Notes under the pieces: generated by a model | The model's input: the letters and a program-made list of their open reading frames with translations, nothing else | What the model was told of the DNA's origin: nothing | Databases searched by the model: none | Translations under genes and position numbers: made by a program | Shown: one piece after another, positions 1 to 14,054 of the stretch | Position numbering within the stretch: the stretch's first letter is position 1 | How the letters are laid out: the number at the start of each line of letters is the position of its first letter | Assembly (NCBI GenBank): GCA_020859875.1 | Contig: JAJBVJ010000165.1 | Coordinates: 1-21,881 of the forward strand | Reading direction: 5' to 3' | Source of the DNA: Rikenellaceae bacterium | GTDB taxonomy: Bacteria > Bacteroidota > Bacteroidia > Bacteroidales > Rikenellaceae | DNA length: 21,881 nt

Positions 1-126
1 TTCTCTAGTTTCGAGGGGACCATCGAGGCCGTGGACAACGACCGCAAGAAACTTACGGTTTCGGTGAAGATATTTGGGCGAAAGACTCCTATGGAGTTGA
101 GCTTTATGCAAGTCGAAAAAGAGTAA
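1..126 (+). CDS. nusG: NusG transcription antitermination factor, C-terminal end (partial)
   Basis: Only the last 41 codons are present; the gene starts before the window. The reading frame open from base 1 to the TAA at 124-126 encodes a KOW domain, with the segments FEGTIEAVDNDRKKLTVSV and IFGRKTPMELSF followed by QVEK. This is the typical end of bacterial NusG, where the KOW domain contacts ribosomal protein S10 or Rho while the N-terminal domain (not in the window) binds RNA polymerase. Its position just upstream of rplK is the standard nusG-rplK-rplA order. Identification rests on the motif and the synteny together. Confidence 0.93.
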   Translation, partial: FSSFEGTIEAVDNDRKKLTVSVKIFGRKTPMELSFMQVEKE

Positions 127-248
127 GTGAGATTTTATGATCGTCTTTTTCTTCCTTCTGCTCCTGTTTTATAATGCTCATTTACTAGGGTAAACTCCGC
201 TTATAAAACAGTCGCGGGCGTCGAAAAAGCCTGATCATAAAACCTCAC
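127..248 (+). repeat. Nested inverted repeat in the nusG-rplK spacer (candidate structured RNA leader)
   Basis: Three complementary pairs of arms nest inside one another. The outer arm gtgagattttatgatc (127-142) pairs with 233-248 with one mismatch in 16. The inner continuation ctttttc (145-151) pairs with gaaaaag (223-229). The middle arm ctgttttataa (approximately 164-174) pairs perfectly with ttataaaacag (201-211). The apical tttac (181-185) pairs with gtaaa (190-194). The outer arm begins directly after the nusG stop codon and the far arm ends 36 nt before the rplK start. It could be a regulatory leader for the L11/L1 genes, an mRNA-processing site, or the remnant of a small palindromic mobile element. 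I see no target-site duplication at the ends. Confidence 0.6.
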
Positions 249-284
249 GAAGGCTCGGAAAAATTAAAAAACGAAAGGAAATTT

Positions 285-725
285 ATGGCAAAAGAGGTAG
301 CTGGATTTATCAAACTCCAGATCAAAGGTGGTGCTGCCAATCCTTCGCCTCCCGTGGGCCCTGCATTGGGTTCGAAGGGTGTGAACATTATGGACTTCTG
401 TAAGCAGTTCAATGCCCGCACCCAGGACAAGGCAGGCAAAGTGTTGCCCGTAATTATCACTGTTTACAGCGATAAGTCGTTTGATTTCATTATCAAACAG
501 CCACCCGTAGCCATACAGCTCAAGGAAGCGGCAAGTATCCAGTCCGGGTCGGCCGAACCCAACCGTCAAAAGGTGGGTCAGGTGACATGGGACCAGATCA
601 AGCAGATCGCGGAAGGTAAGATGCCCGATATGAACTGCTTTACCCTTGAGTCTGCTATGCGTATGGTAGCCGGCACGGCACGTAGCATGGGTATCAACGT
701 AGTTGGTGACTTTCCTAACCAGTAA
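285..725 (+). CDS. rplK: 50S ribosomal protein L11
   Basis: This 146-residue protein has the normal L11 length. It binds the GTPase-associated region of 23S rRNA at the base of the L7/L12 stalk and takes part in elongation-factor turnover and the stringent response. The N-terminal domain carries the conserved proline-rich loop PSPPVGPALGSKGVNIMDF (residues about 21-39), and the C-terminal RNA-binding domain ends in SMGINVVGD. The start is preceded by a purine-rich aaaggaaa sequence, and no better upstream start exists. It is followed by rplA after an 18-nt gap, so the two are almost certainly co-transcribed. No strong Bacteroidetes promoter is visible in the spacer, which suggests read-through from nusG. 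Confidence 0.97.
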   Translation: MAKEVAGFIKLQIKGGAANPSPPVGPALGSKGVNIMDFCKQFNARTQDKAGKVLPVIITVYSDKSFDFIIKQPPVAIQLKEAASIQSGSAEPNRQKVGQVTWDQIKQIAEGKMPDMNCFTLESAMRMVAGTARSMGINVVGDFPNQ

Positions 726-743
726 TTATGAAAAATTACCGAA

Positions 744-1442
744 ATGAGTAAGCTGACTAAGAATCAAAAAATAGCTTTCGCAAAGATCGAACCCGGTAAG
801 GCGTACAAGCTTAGCGAAGCGGCGGCTCTTTTGAAGGATATCACCTTTACTAAGTTCGATGCTTCCGTGGACATAGACGTGCGCCTGGGTGTAGACCCGA
901 GGAAGGCTAACCAGATGGTGAGGGGCGTTGTGACGCTGCCGCACGGAACGGGTAAACAGACCCGTGTGCTGGTGCTTTGTACTCCCGACAAGGAGACCGA
1001 AGCCAAAGAAGCCGGTGCGGACTACGTAGGTCTGGACGAATATATCGAAAAGATCAAAGGCGGATGGACGGATATAGACGTTATCATCACCACCCCCAGC
1101 GTTATGGGAAAGGTCGGTGCTCTGGGACGTATCCTGGGCCCGCGCGGCCTTATGCCCAACCCAAAAACGGGTACCGTTACTATGGAAGTGGGCAAAGCCG
1201 TACAGGAGGTGAAAGCCGGTAAGATCGACTTCAAGGTCGACAAGTTCGGTATCGTTCACAGCTCAATAGGGAAGGTTTCTTTCGAGCCCGAGAAGATCGT
1301 GGACAACGCGAAAGAGTTCCTCACAACCATCCAGAAGCTCAAACCGAGCGCTGCAAAAGGTACTTATGTGATAAGTATCTATCTCTCTACTACTATGAGC
1401 CCGGGTGTGCAGATAGATCCCAAATCGATTGAAAATAAGTAA
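744..1442 (+). CDS. rplA: 50S ribosomal protein L1
   Basis: At 232 residues this is full length for bacterial L1, which forms the mobile stalk at the ribosomal E site and helps release deacylated tRNA. In many bacteria it also represses its own operon by binding a leader RNA that mimics its rRNA site. The L1 signature is clear: GPRGLMPNPKTGTVT (about residues 130-145), preceded by VMGKVGALGRIL. The early segment VDIDVRLGVDPRKANQMVRG is also typical. It sits 18 nt after rplK and 11 nt before rplJ. The short distance to rplJ leaves no room for an L10-type leader of the enterobacterial kind. Any L1 autoregulation site would therefore have to lie upstream, for instance in the palindrome between nusG and rplK (inference). 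Confidence 0.97.
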   Translation: MSKLTKNQKIAFAKIEPGKAYKLSEAAALLKDITFTKFDASVDIDVRLGVDPRKANQMVRGVVTLPHGTGKQTRVLVLCTPDKETEAKEAGADYVGLDEYIEKIKGGWTDIDVIITTPSVMGKVGALGRILGPRGLMPNPKTGTVTMEVGKAVQEVKAGKIDFKVDKFGIVHSSIGKVSFEPEKIVDNAKEFLTTIQKLKPSAAKGTYVISIYLSTTMSPGVQIDPKSIENK

Positions 1443-1453
1443 AAAAGACGACG

Positions 1454-1987
1454 ATGACAAGGGAAGAAAAAACACAGATTATCGACAGCATAACCGAAAA
1501 GCTCAGGGAATATCCCCACTATTACCTCGTCGACACTTCGAGCCTCAATGCGGAGAAGACCGCAAAGTTGCGCAGGATGTGTTTCGAGAAAGAGATCAAG
1601 CTGATGGTCGTTAAGAACACCCTGCTGGGCAAAGCGCTCGAGCAGGTGGGAGGCGACCATGTGGAAGAGATTTCGGGCGTATTGTCCGGCTCCACGGCGG
1701 TGATGTTCTCGACGGTGAACAAGGCTCCTGCGGTACTGATCGAAGAGTTCCGCAAAACCAGCGACAAACCCGTCCTTAAAGCGGCTTATGTCGAAGAGAG
1801 CGTTTACGTAGGTGACGAGCAGCTGAAGACTCTTACCGCTATCAAAAGCAAGGAAGAACTCGTCGGCGATATCATTTCGCTGCTGCAGTCTCCGGCAAAG
1901 AACGTTATCTCTGCGCTTCAGGGTTCCGCCGGCGGGAAGATTGCCGGCCTGGTAAAAGCCCTCGAAGAGAGAGGCGGCGCGGCCTAA
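1454..1987 (+). CDS. rplJ: 50S ribosomal protein L10
   Basis: This 177-residue protein matches L10, which anchors the L7/L12 dimers to the ribosome next to L11. The N-terminal half has the rRNA-binding globular domain with the hallmark segment LMVVKNTLLGKAL (about residues 50-62). The C-terminal helix, including SLLQSPAKNVISALQGS and KIAGLVKALEER, would carry the L7/L12 docking sites. Its start is 11 nt after the rplA stop, with no room for a long leader. The stop codon sits in the loop of a perfect ggcc-taaa-ggcc inverted repeat (1981-1992). It belongs to the same transcription unit as rplK, rplA and rplL. Confidence 0.96.
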   Translation: MTREEKTQIIDSITEKLREYPHYYLVDTSSLNAEKTAKLRRMCFEKEIKLMVVKNTLLGKALEQVGGDHVEEISGVLSGSTAVMFSTVNKAPAVLIEEFRKTSDKPVLKAAYVEESVYVGDEQLKTLTAIKSKEELVGDIISLLQSPAKNVISALQGSAGGKIAGLVKALEERGGAA

Positions 1988-2085
1988 AGGCCAATAACTT
2001 CCGGTGGCCGAACACCGCCGCCGGGTAAACGGGCGGAAACAGCCCGACAAAAACAACAAAAACAAAAACTTTAAAATCCATAACG
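1981..2085 (+). promoter_or_regulatory. Structured, then A-rich leader between rplJ and rplL
   Basis: The 98-nt spacer starts inside a hairpin, ggcc (1981-1984) with ggcc (1989-1992), whose loop is the rplJ stop codon. Two more short stems follow: cggtg (2002-2006) with caccg (2013-2017), and cgggc (2030-2034) with gcccg (2042-2046). From about 2047 to 2079 the sequence is almost only A and C, then A and T, with no folding potential and no Shine-Dalgarno sequence, ending at the rplL start. A-rich unstructured leaders favour translation initiation in Bacteroidetes, and L7/L12 is needed in several copies per ribosome. Boosting rplL translation or blocking read-through from rplJ is therefore a reasonable role (inference). 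Confidence 0.45.
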
Positions 2086-2460
2086 ATGGCAGACATTAAA
2101 AAATTAGCTGAAGAGCTGGTAAACCTCACAGTTAAAGAAGTAAGCGAACTGGCAAACATCCTCAAAGACGAATACGGTATCGAACCCGCTGCTGCAGCCG
2201 TGGCAGTTGCCGCTCCCGCCGCCGCCGGCGAAGCTGCCGCTGCGGAGAAGACCGCATTCGATGTGATCCTCACCGCTGCCGGCCAGGCTAAACTCCAGGT
2301 TGTTAAAGTCGTGAAAGATATCACCGGCCTCGGATTGAAAGAAGCCAAAGACATCGTAGACGGCGCTCCGAAAGCTATCAAGGAAGGCGTTTCCAAGGAA
2401 GAGGCCGAGTCGATCAAGGCTCAGCTCGAAGAGGCAGGCGCCGACGTTGAACTCAAATAA
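2086..2460 (+). CDS. rplL: 50S ribosomal protein L7/L12
   Basis: This 124-residue acidic protein is the stalk protein that recruits and activates translational GTPases. It has three visible parts. Residues about 1-33 form the N-terminal dimerisation helices (LTVKEVSELANILKDEYGI). Residues about 34-54 form an Ala-rich hinge, with pro/ala repeats typical of the family. Residues about 55-124 form the globular C-terminal domain with KLQVVKVVKDITGLGLKEAK. It is followed by a hairpin with a T-run, which probably separates abundant L7/L12 messenger from the less abundant rpoBC message, as known for the equivalent enterobacterial operon. Confidence 0.97.
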   Translation: MADIKKLAEELVNLTVKEVSELANILKDEYGIEPAAAAVAVAAPAAAGEAAAAEKTAFDVILTAAGQAKLQVVKVVKDITGLGLKEAKDIVDGAPKAIKEGVSKEEAESIKAQLEEAGADVELK

Positions 2461-2482
2461 CAGTAACCGTTTGGGATGAAAT

Positions 2483-2520
2483 GGTGTAGAGTCTGACCAC
2501 GTTAGACTCTATACCTTTTC
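2483..2520 (+). terminator. Rho-independent attenuator/terminator after rplL
   Basis: The stem ggtgtagagtct (2483-2494) pairs with agactctatacc (2504-2515) over 12 positions with one G-U wobble. The loop is 9 nt, and TTTTC then a pyrimidine-rich stretch follow directly. This is a strong intrinsic terminator shape located 22 nt after the rplL stop. As rpoB has no clear promoter of its own, partial read-through (attenuation) is the likely mode; this is inferred by analogy with other rplL-rpoB junctions. Confidence 0.78.
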
Positions 2521-2529
2521 TCGTCTAAA

Positions 2530-2602
2530 AAAGCCCCGACCGCCGAAAGGGCTTTCCCTGTACTTCCGGGGGAGTTTTGCCAAAAACCTTGGCGGTCTTT
2601 TT
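2530..2602 (+). terminator. Second, composite terminator-like hairpin with alternative pairings
   Basis: gaccgcc (2538-2544) pairs with ggcggtc (2591-2597), which is followed by a run of five T. Inside and overlapping it are competing stems: aaagccc (2530-2536) with gggcttt (2549-2555), and gccaa (2579-2583) with ttggc (2589-2593). The outer and the competing pairings cannot all form together. The element could be a second terminator backing up the first, or a switchable attenuator controlling entry into rpoB. The long loop makes it a less certain terminator than the hairpin before it. Confidence 0.5.
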
Positions 2603-2971
2603 AAACCTATTAAATAATAACCGGAGCACCTTTCACGTTATATATTCTTGGCGGAAGAAGGCCCGGGCCACCGGAAAGACCGGCTAAGGAAAGAAGGAGC
2701 GGATAGCGGGAACGGGATATTCCCGTCGAACTCCGGGACTTAAAAATGAGATAGCCGGCCGTAGATGCAAAAACATCCCCGACAGGCGGCAACGCCGAAG
2801 GGGAAATGCCCGAAAGCCGAACAACCCCGGCAAGGGCGAGAAGAAGGCCGCAGAGCCTGCGGCCGGTTAATGTAGCCTCAGACAGACATGCAGGCCGTAA
2901 CAAGGGCCGACGCAGCGCGGATCGGATGCTTTATTTCCGCACAACGCATCAATTAAAACTCAAAGGATACA
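2603..2971 (+). promoter_or_regulatory. Long hairpin-rich leader upstream of rpoB (no convincing gene)
   Basis: This 369-nt stretch has no credible coding sequence but many local stems. They are: acggga-tat-tcccgt (2712-2726); gatg with catc (2764-2777); cccc-ggcg-GCAA-cgcc-gggg, with a GNRA-type tetraloop (2777-2803); gccc/gggc enclosing gcc/ggc (2808-2837); a perfect 8-bp stem ggccgcag-agc-ctgcggcc (2846-2864); and ggcc/ggcc (2893-2908). At the 3' end are two crossing 5-bp stems. Loops are purine-rich, as in structured RNAs. There is a weak -7-like TATTCTTG at 2643-2650 without a good -33 partner. It may be a structured 5' leader of rpoB, a stable processed RNA, or both. I do not recognise it as RNase P RNA, SRP RNA or tmRNA. 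Confidence 0.5.
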
Positions 2972-6790
<3,819 letters not shown>

Positions 6791-6834
6791 GAACCTATTT
6801 CTCCCCACTGATTTAAAAGATAAAAAATAAAAAT

Positions 6835-11088
<4,254 letters not shown>

Positions 11089-11102
11089 GGACCGTTACGG
11101 AA

Positions 11103-11140
11103 ACGAAAAAAGGCGCGATTTTCTTCGCGCCTTTTTCGTC
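11103..11140. terminator. Bidirectional intrinsic terminator between rpoC and argS
   Basis: The stem ggcgcg (11112-11117) pairs with cgcgcc (11126-11131) across an 8-nt loop. It is flanked by an A-run on the left (11106-11111) and a T-run on the right (11132-11136), which extend the pairing outward through acg/cgt. Because both flanks are suitable, it can stop transcription from rpoC on the plus strand and from argS on the minus strand. It lies 15-50 nt past the rpoC stop and just downstream of the argS stop, consistent with a shared convergent terminator. Confidence 0.9.
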
Positions 11141-11155
11141 TCTGATCGAACCGGC

Positions 11156-12940
11156 TTACATCCTCTCGGGTACGCTTATACCCAAAAGACCCATCCCGCG
11201 GGAGATTATTTCGGCGACCAGGGCCGAGAGTTTGAGACGGAATATTTTGAGCTGTCCATTCTCTTCTTTCAGAACGGGCACCTCGTGGTAAAAGCCGTTG
11301 AACATTTTTGCCAGGTCGTAAATATACTGGGCGACCAGGGCGGGGGAGAAAGTCTCGCCGGCGGCGGCCACCGTTGCCGGGAAATCGGCAAGGTGTTTAA
11401 TCAGCGCGGTTTCGCCGGGACTTAATGTAACCGTGGCGTTGGGGGTTTTCTGGTATTCTATCCCCTGCCCGGCAGCCTTGCGCAGTATGGACTTGATCCT
11501 TGCGTGGGTGTATTGGATGAAGGGCCCTGTATTGCCGTTGAAGTCGATCGATTCGCGCGGATCGAATAGCATTGTCTTTCGCGGGTCGACTTTTAGCAGA
11601 AAGTATTTGAGAGCCCCCATTCCCACCATCCGGCCCACGGTGTCGGCCTCATCTTCGCTGCAGCCCTCCAGCTTGCCCAGCTCTGCGGACATCTCCCGGG
11701 CGGTGCCCACCATGGCGGCGATCAGGTCGTCGGCGTCGACCACCGTACCCTCGCGCGATTTCATTTTCCCCTCGGGAAGCTCTACCATCCCGTAGGAGAG
11801 ATGGTAGATCGTATCCGACCAGTCGTATCCCAATTTTTTCAGGATCAGCTTCAGCACCTGGAAATGGTAGTTCTGTTCATTTCCCACCACATAAATAAGG
11901 CTGTCGAAGGAGTAGTCCTTGTACCTTTCGAGTGCAGTGCCCAGATCCTGGGTCATGTAGACCGATGTGCCGTCGCCGCGCAGGAGAAGTTTCTCGTCCA
12001 GCCCGTCGGGTGTAAGATCGATCCATACCGAACCGTCGTCGCGGCGGTAAAAGACCCCTCTCGAAAGGCCGTCGTTTACCAGGTCTTTCCCGAGGAGATA
12101 AGTATCGGATTCATAATAAATTTTGTCGAACTCAATACCGAGGGCTTTGTATGTCTCGTCGAAACCTTCGTATACCCAACCGTTCATGGTTTCCCACAGG
12201 GATGTCACTTCCGGGTCTTTGGCTTCCCACCTGCGGAGCATCTCCTGGGCCTGGAGCATGGAGGGGGCCTTTTGTTTAGCCTCGTCTTCCTCCATCCCGG
12301 CGGCCGTGAGTTCCTTGATTTCGGCCTTGTAATGTTTGTCGAACTCGACGTAATATTTGCCTACCAGATGGTCGCCCTTGATTCCCGACGACTCGGGGGT
12401 TTCGCCATTGCCCCACTTCCGCCATGCGAGCATACTTTTGCATATATGGATACCCCGATCGTTTACCAGATTGACCTTTATGACCTTATGGCCGTTCGCC
12501 TCCAATATCCGCGAGACGGAATACCCGAGCAGGTTATTGCGTATATGGCCCAGGTGGAGCGGTTTGTTGGTGTTCGGCGAGGAGTACTCGACCATGAAGG
12601 TCTTGCCGCTGGTCGAAGCAATACCGTAGGCCGCGTCCTTCTCCATCTCCCCGAAACGCTCCAGCCAGAATCCGCCCGACATGGATAGATTCAAAAATCC
12701 TTTGATCACATTGAACCCGGCTATTTCCGGGAACATCTCCGTGATCTTTACTCCGATCTCCCGGGCCGTTGCCTCGGGAGATTTACGGCTGGTTTTCAAT
12801 AGTGGAAAGACTACCAGCGTATAATCCCCTTCGAACTCGCTGCGGGTTTTCTGTATCTGAACCAGACCCGGGTCTACGCTGCCGTAGAGCGCTTGAACGG
12901 CATCTGTCGACCGTTGCCGGATAACCTCCTCTATATTCAT
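11156..12940 (-). CDS. argS: Arginyl-tRNA synthetase
   Basis: This class I synthetase charges tRNA-Arg with arginine in the cytoplasm. From the chosen start (MNIEEVIRQRS) it is 594 residues, the usual length. The N-terminal Add1 domain (residues about 1-90) is followed by the catalytic Rossmann fold with SSPNTNKPLHLGHIRNNLLG, whose HLGH is the HIGH motif (129-132). KMKSREGT (from residue 392) takes the place of KMSKS, as is normal for ArgRS. The C-terminal part has the DALR anticodon-binding features NTGPFIQYTHARIKSIL and YDLAKMFNGFYHEVPV. An upstream in-frame ATG at 12988 would add 16 residues, but it lies upstream of the -7 box of the candidate promoter and is not family-like. The gene is convergent with rpoC and divergent from dusB. 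Confidence 0.96.
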   Translation of the reverse strand: MNIEEVIRQRSTDAVQALYGSVDPGLVQIQKTRSEFEGDYTLVVFPLLKTSRKSPEATAREIGVKITEMFPEIAGFNVIKGFLNLSMSGGFWLERFGEMEKDAAYGIASTSGKTFMVEYSSPNTNKPLHLGHIRNNLLGYSVSRILEANGHKVIKVNLVNDRGIHICKSMLAWRKWGNGETPESSGIKGDHLVGKYYVEFDKHYKAEIKELTAAGMEEDEAKQKAPSMLQAQEMLRRWEAKDPEVTSLWETMNGWVYEGFDETYKALGIEFDKIYYESDTYLLGKDLVNDGLSRGVFYRRDDGSVWIDLTPDGLDEKLLLRGDGTSVYMTQDLGTALERYKDYSFDSLIYVVGNEQNYHFQVLKLILKKLGYDWSDTIYHLSYGMVELPEGKMKSREGTVVDADDLIAAMVGTAREMSAELGKLEGCSEDEADTVGRMVGMGALKYFLLKVDPRKTMLFDPRESIDFNGNTGPFIQYTHARIKSILRKAAGQGIEYQKTPNATVTLSPGETALIKHLADFPATVAAAGETFSPALVAQYIYDLAKMFNGFYHEVPVLKEENGQLKIFRLKLSALVAEIISRGMGLLGISVPERM

Positions 12941-12975
12941 TGCAGAGTGCTGTTTATATGTGGTTTTTGCGTGGT

Positions 12976-13009
12976 CAAAGATAAGCATTAAACGTGCAAA
13001 TCGGGCAAA
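12976..13009 (-). promoter_or_regulatory. Candidate argS promoter, Bacteroidetes type
   Basis: On the minus strand TATCTTTG (plus 12976-12983) matches the TAnnTTTG -7 consensus exactly. A TTTG (plus 13006-13009) lies 22 nt upstream, within or just beyond the accepted spacing. Transcription would begin about 30 nt before the chosen argS start codon at 12940, which supports that start over the ATG at 12988. Confidence 0.6.
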
Positions 13010-13015
13010 ATAGGC

Positions 13016-13023
13016 TATTTTTG
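13016..13023 (+). promoter_or_regulatory. Candidate dusB -7 box, giving a very short leader
   Basis: TATTTTTG matches TAnnTTTG exactly and ends 8 nt before the dusB ATG. If used, the transcript would start within a few bases of the start codon. No TTTG or TTG is seen at the usual -33 distance, so this is a half-supported promoter. It lies back to back with the argS promoter. Confidence 0.4.
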
Positions 13024-13031
13024 TAGCCGCT

Positions 13032-14054
13032 ATGACAATCGCAGGATTAGACCTTGGGGAGCAGCCCCTGTTTCTCGCGCCGATGGAGGATGTGACCGAT
13101 CCCTCCTTCCGCTATATTTGCAAGCAGTTCGGAGCCGATGTGGTTTACACCGAATTCATCTCTTCCGACGGGCTTATACGGGATGCGGCAAAATCTCTGG
13201 CCAAACTCGCTATCACCGATTTCGAGCGTCCCGTCGGGATTCAGATTTACGGACATCTCATCGAGCCTATGGTCGAAGCGGCAAAGGTGGCCGAAGGGGC
13301 CCGTCCCGAGATAATAGATATTAATTTCGGATGCCCGGTGAAAAAGATCGCCGGCCGGGGTGCGGGAAGCGGCATGATGCGCGACGTACCCCTGATGGTG
13401 GAGATGACCCGCCGGATAGTCGATGCGGTCAAGACTCCCGTGACGGTTAAAACCCGTCTGGGATGGGATGAACAGAGTAAGAATATACGCGAGGTCGCCC
13501 TGCGTCTTCAGGATGTCGGGATCTCCGCTTTGACCATCCACGGCCGGACACGTTCGCAAATGTATAAGGGTGAGGCGGACTGGACGCTGATCGGCGAAGT
13601 GAAAAACGATCCGGCAATCCGGATTCCGATAATCGGCAACGGGGACATCGACTCCGCCGTAAAGGCAAAGGAGGCCTTCGAGAAATACGGTGTGGACGGG
13701 GTGATGGTCGGAAGGGCGACTTACGGGCGCCCCTGGATATTTCGGGAAATCCGCCACTATTTAAAAACGGGGAATCTGCTGCCCCAGCCGTCGGTCATCG
13801 AGAGGGCCCGTATAGCCAAACGGCATCTGCTAAAGTCGGTGGAGGTCAAGGGTGAAAAAGTGGGGGTGCTCGAAATGCGCCGCCACCTCTCCAATTATTT
13901 CAAGGGCCTGCCCGATTTCAAGTCCACGCGGCTTCGGCTCGTAACACTCGCCGATATTCCCGAACTGCTATCGACCATCGACTATATTGCCGATAGATGG
14001 GGTGATTTCGACACTTCCGCAATTATCCCGCCTTCCCTCTCGAAGGATATTTAG
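13032..14054 (+). CDS. dusB: tRNA-dihydrouridine synthase (DusB-like)
   Basis: This 340-residue flavoenzyme reduces specific uridines in the tRNA D-arm to dihydrouridine using FMN and NADPH. The N-terminal TIM barrel begins with LAPMEDVTDPSFR (about residues 15-27). The catalytic cysteine is C101 in DINFGCPVKKIAGRGAGSGM. Substrate and FMN phosphate contacts are expected at IPIIGNGDI and MVGRATYGRPWIF. The helical C-terminal tRNA-binding domain follows (MRRHLSNYFKGLP). The start MTIAGLDLGEQPLFLAPMED is family-like, so the tiny spacing from the -7 box is not simply a wrong start. The symbol dusB is by overall resemblance; the exact Dus subfamily is less certain. It overlaps the next, oppositely oriented gene by 4 nt at the stop codons. 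Confidence 0.93.
   Translation: MTIAGLDLGEQPLFLAPMEDVTDPSFRYICKQFGADVVYTEFISSDGLIRDAAKSLAKLAITDFERPVGIQIYGHLIEPMVEAAKVAEGARPEIIDINFGCPVKKIAGRGAGSGMMRDVPLMVEMTRRIVDAVKTPVTVKTRLGWDEQSKNIREVALRLQDVGISALTIHGRTRSQMYKGEADWTLIGEVKNDPAIRIPIIGNGDIDSAVKAKEAFEKYGVDGVMVGRATYGRPWIFREIRHYLKTGNLLPQPSVIERARIAKRHLLKSVEVKGEKVGVLEMRRHLSNYFKGLPDFKSTRLRLVTLADIPELLSTIDYIADRWGDFDTSAIIPPSLSKDI

Noticed and set aside
170..175. TATAAT sequence upstream of rplK, resembling a sigma-70 -10 box
   Set aside because: Bacteroidetes promoters use TAnnTTTG, and these bases are part of the perfect 11-bp inverted-repeat arm, which explains them.
2610..2903. A 97-codon minus-strand open frame in the rplL-rpoB spacer
   Set aside because: It has low-complexity Leu/Gly/Ser composition, no motif, no promoter box on that strand, and lies antisense within an essential operon spacer.
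2603..2971. Possibility that the rpoB leader is a known stable RNA (RNase P RNA, SRP RNA, tmRNA)
   Set aside because: The hallmark conserved sequences of those RNAs, as I know them, are not seen. No automated family search could be run.
11801..12688. 295-codon plus-strand open frame opposite argS
   Set aside because: It is a shadow of argS, which has all synthetase motifs on the other strand.
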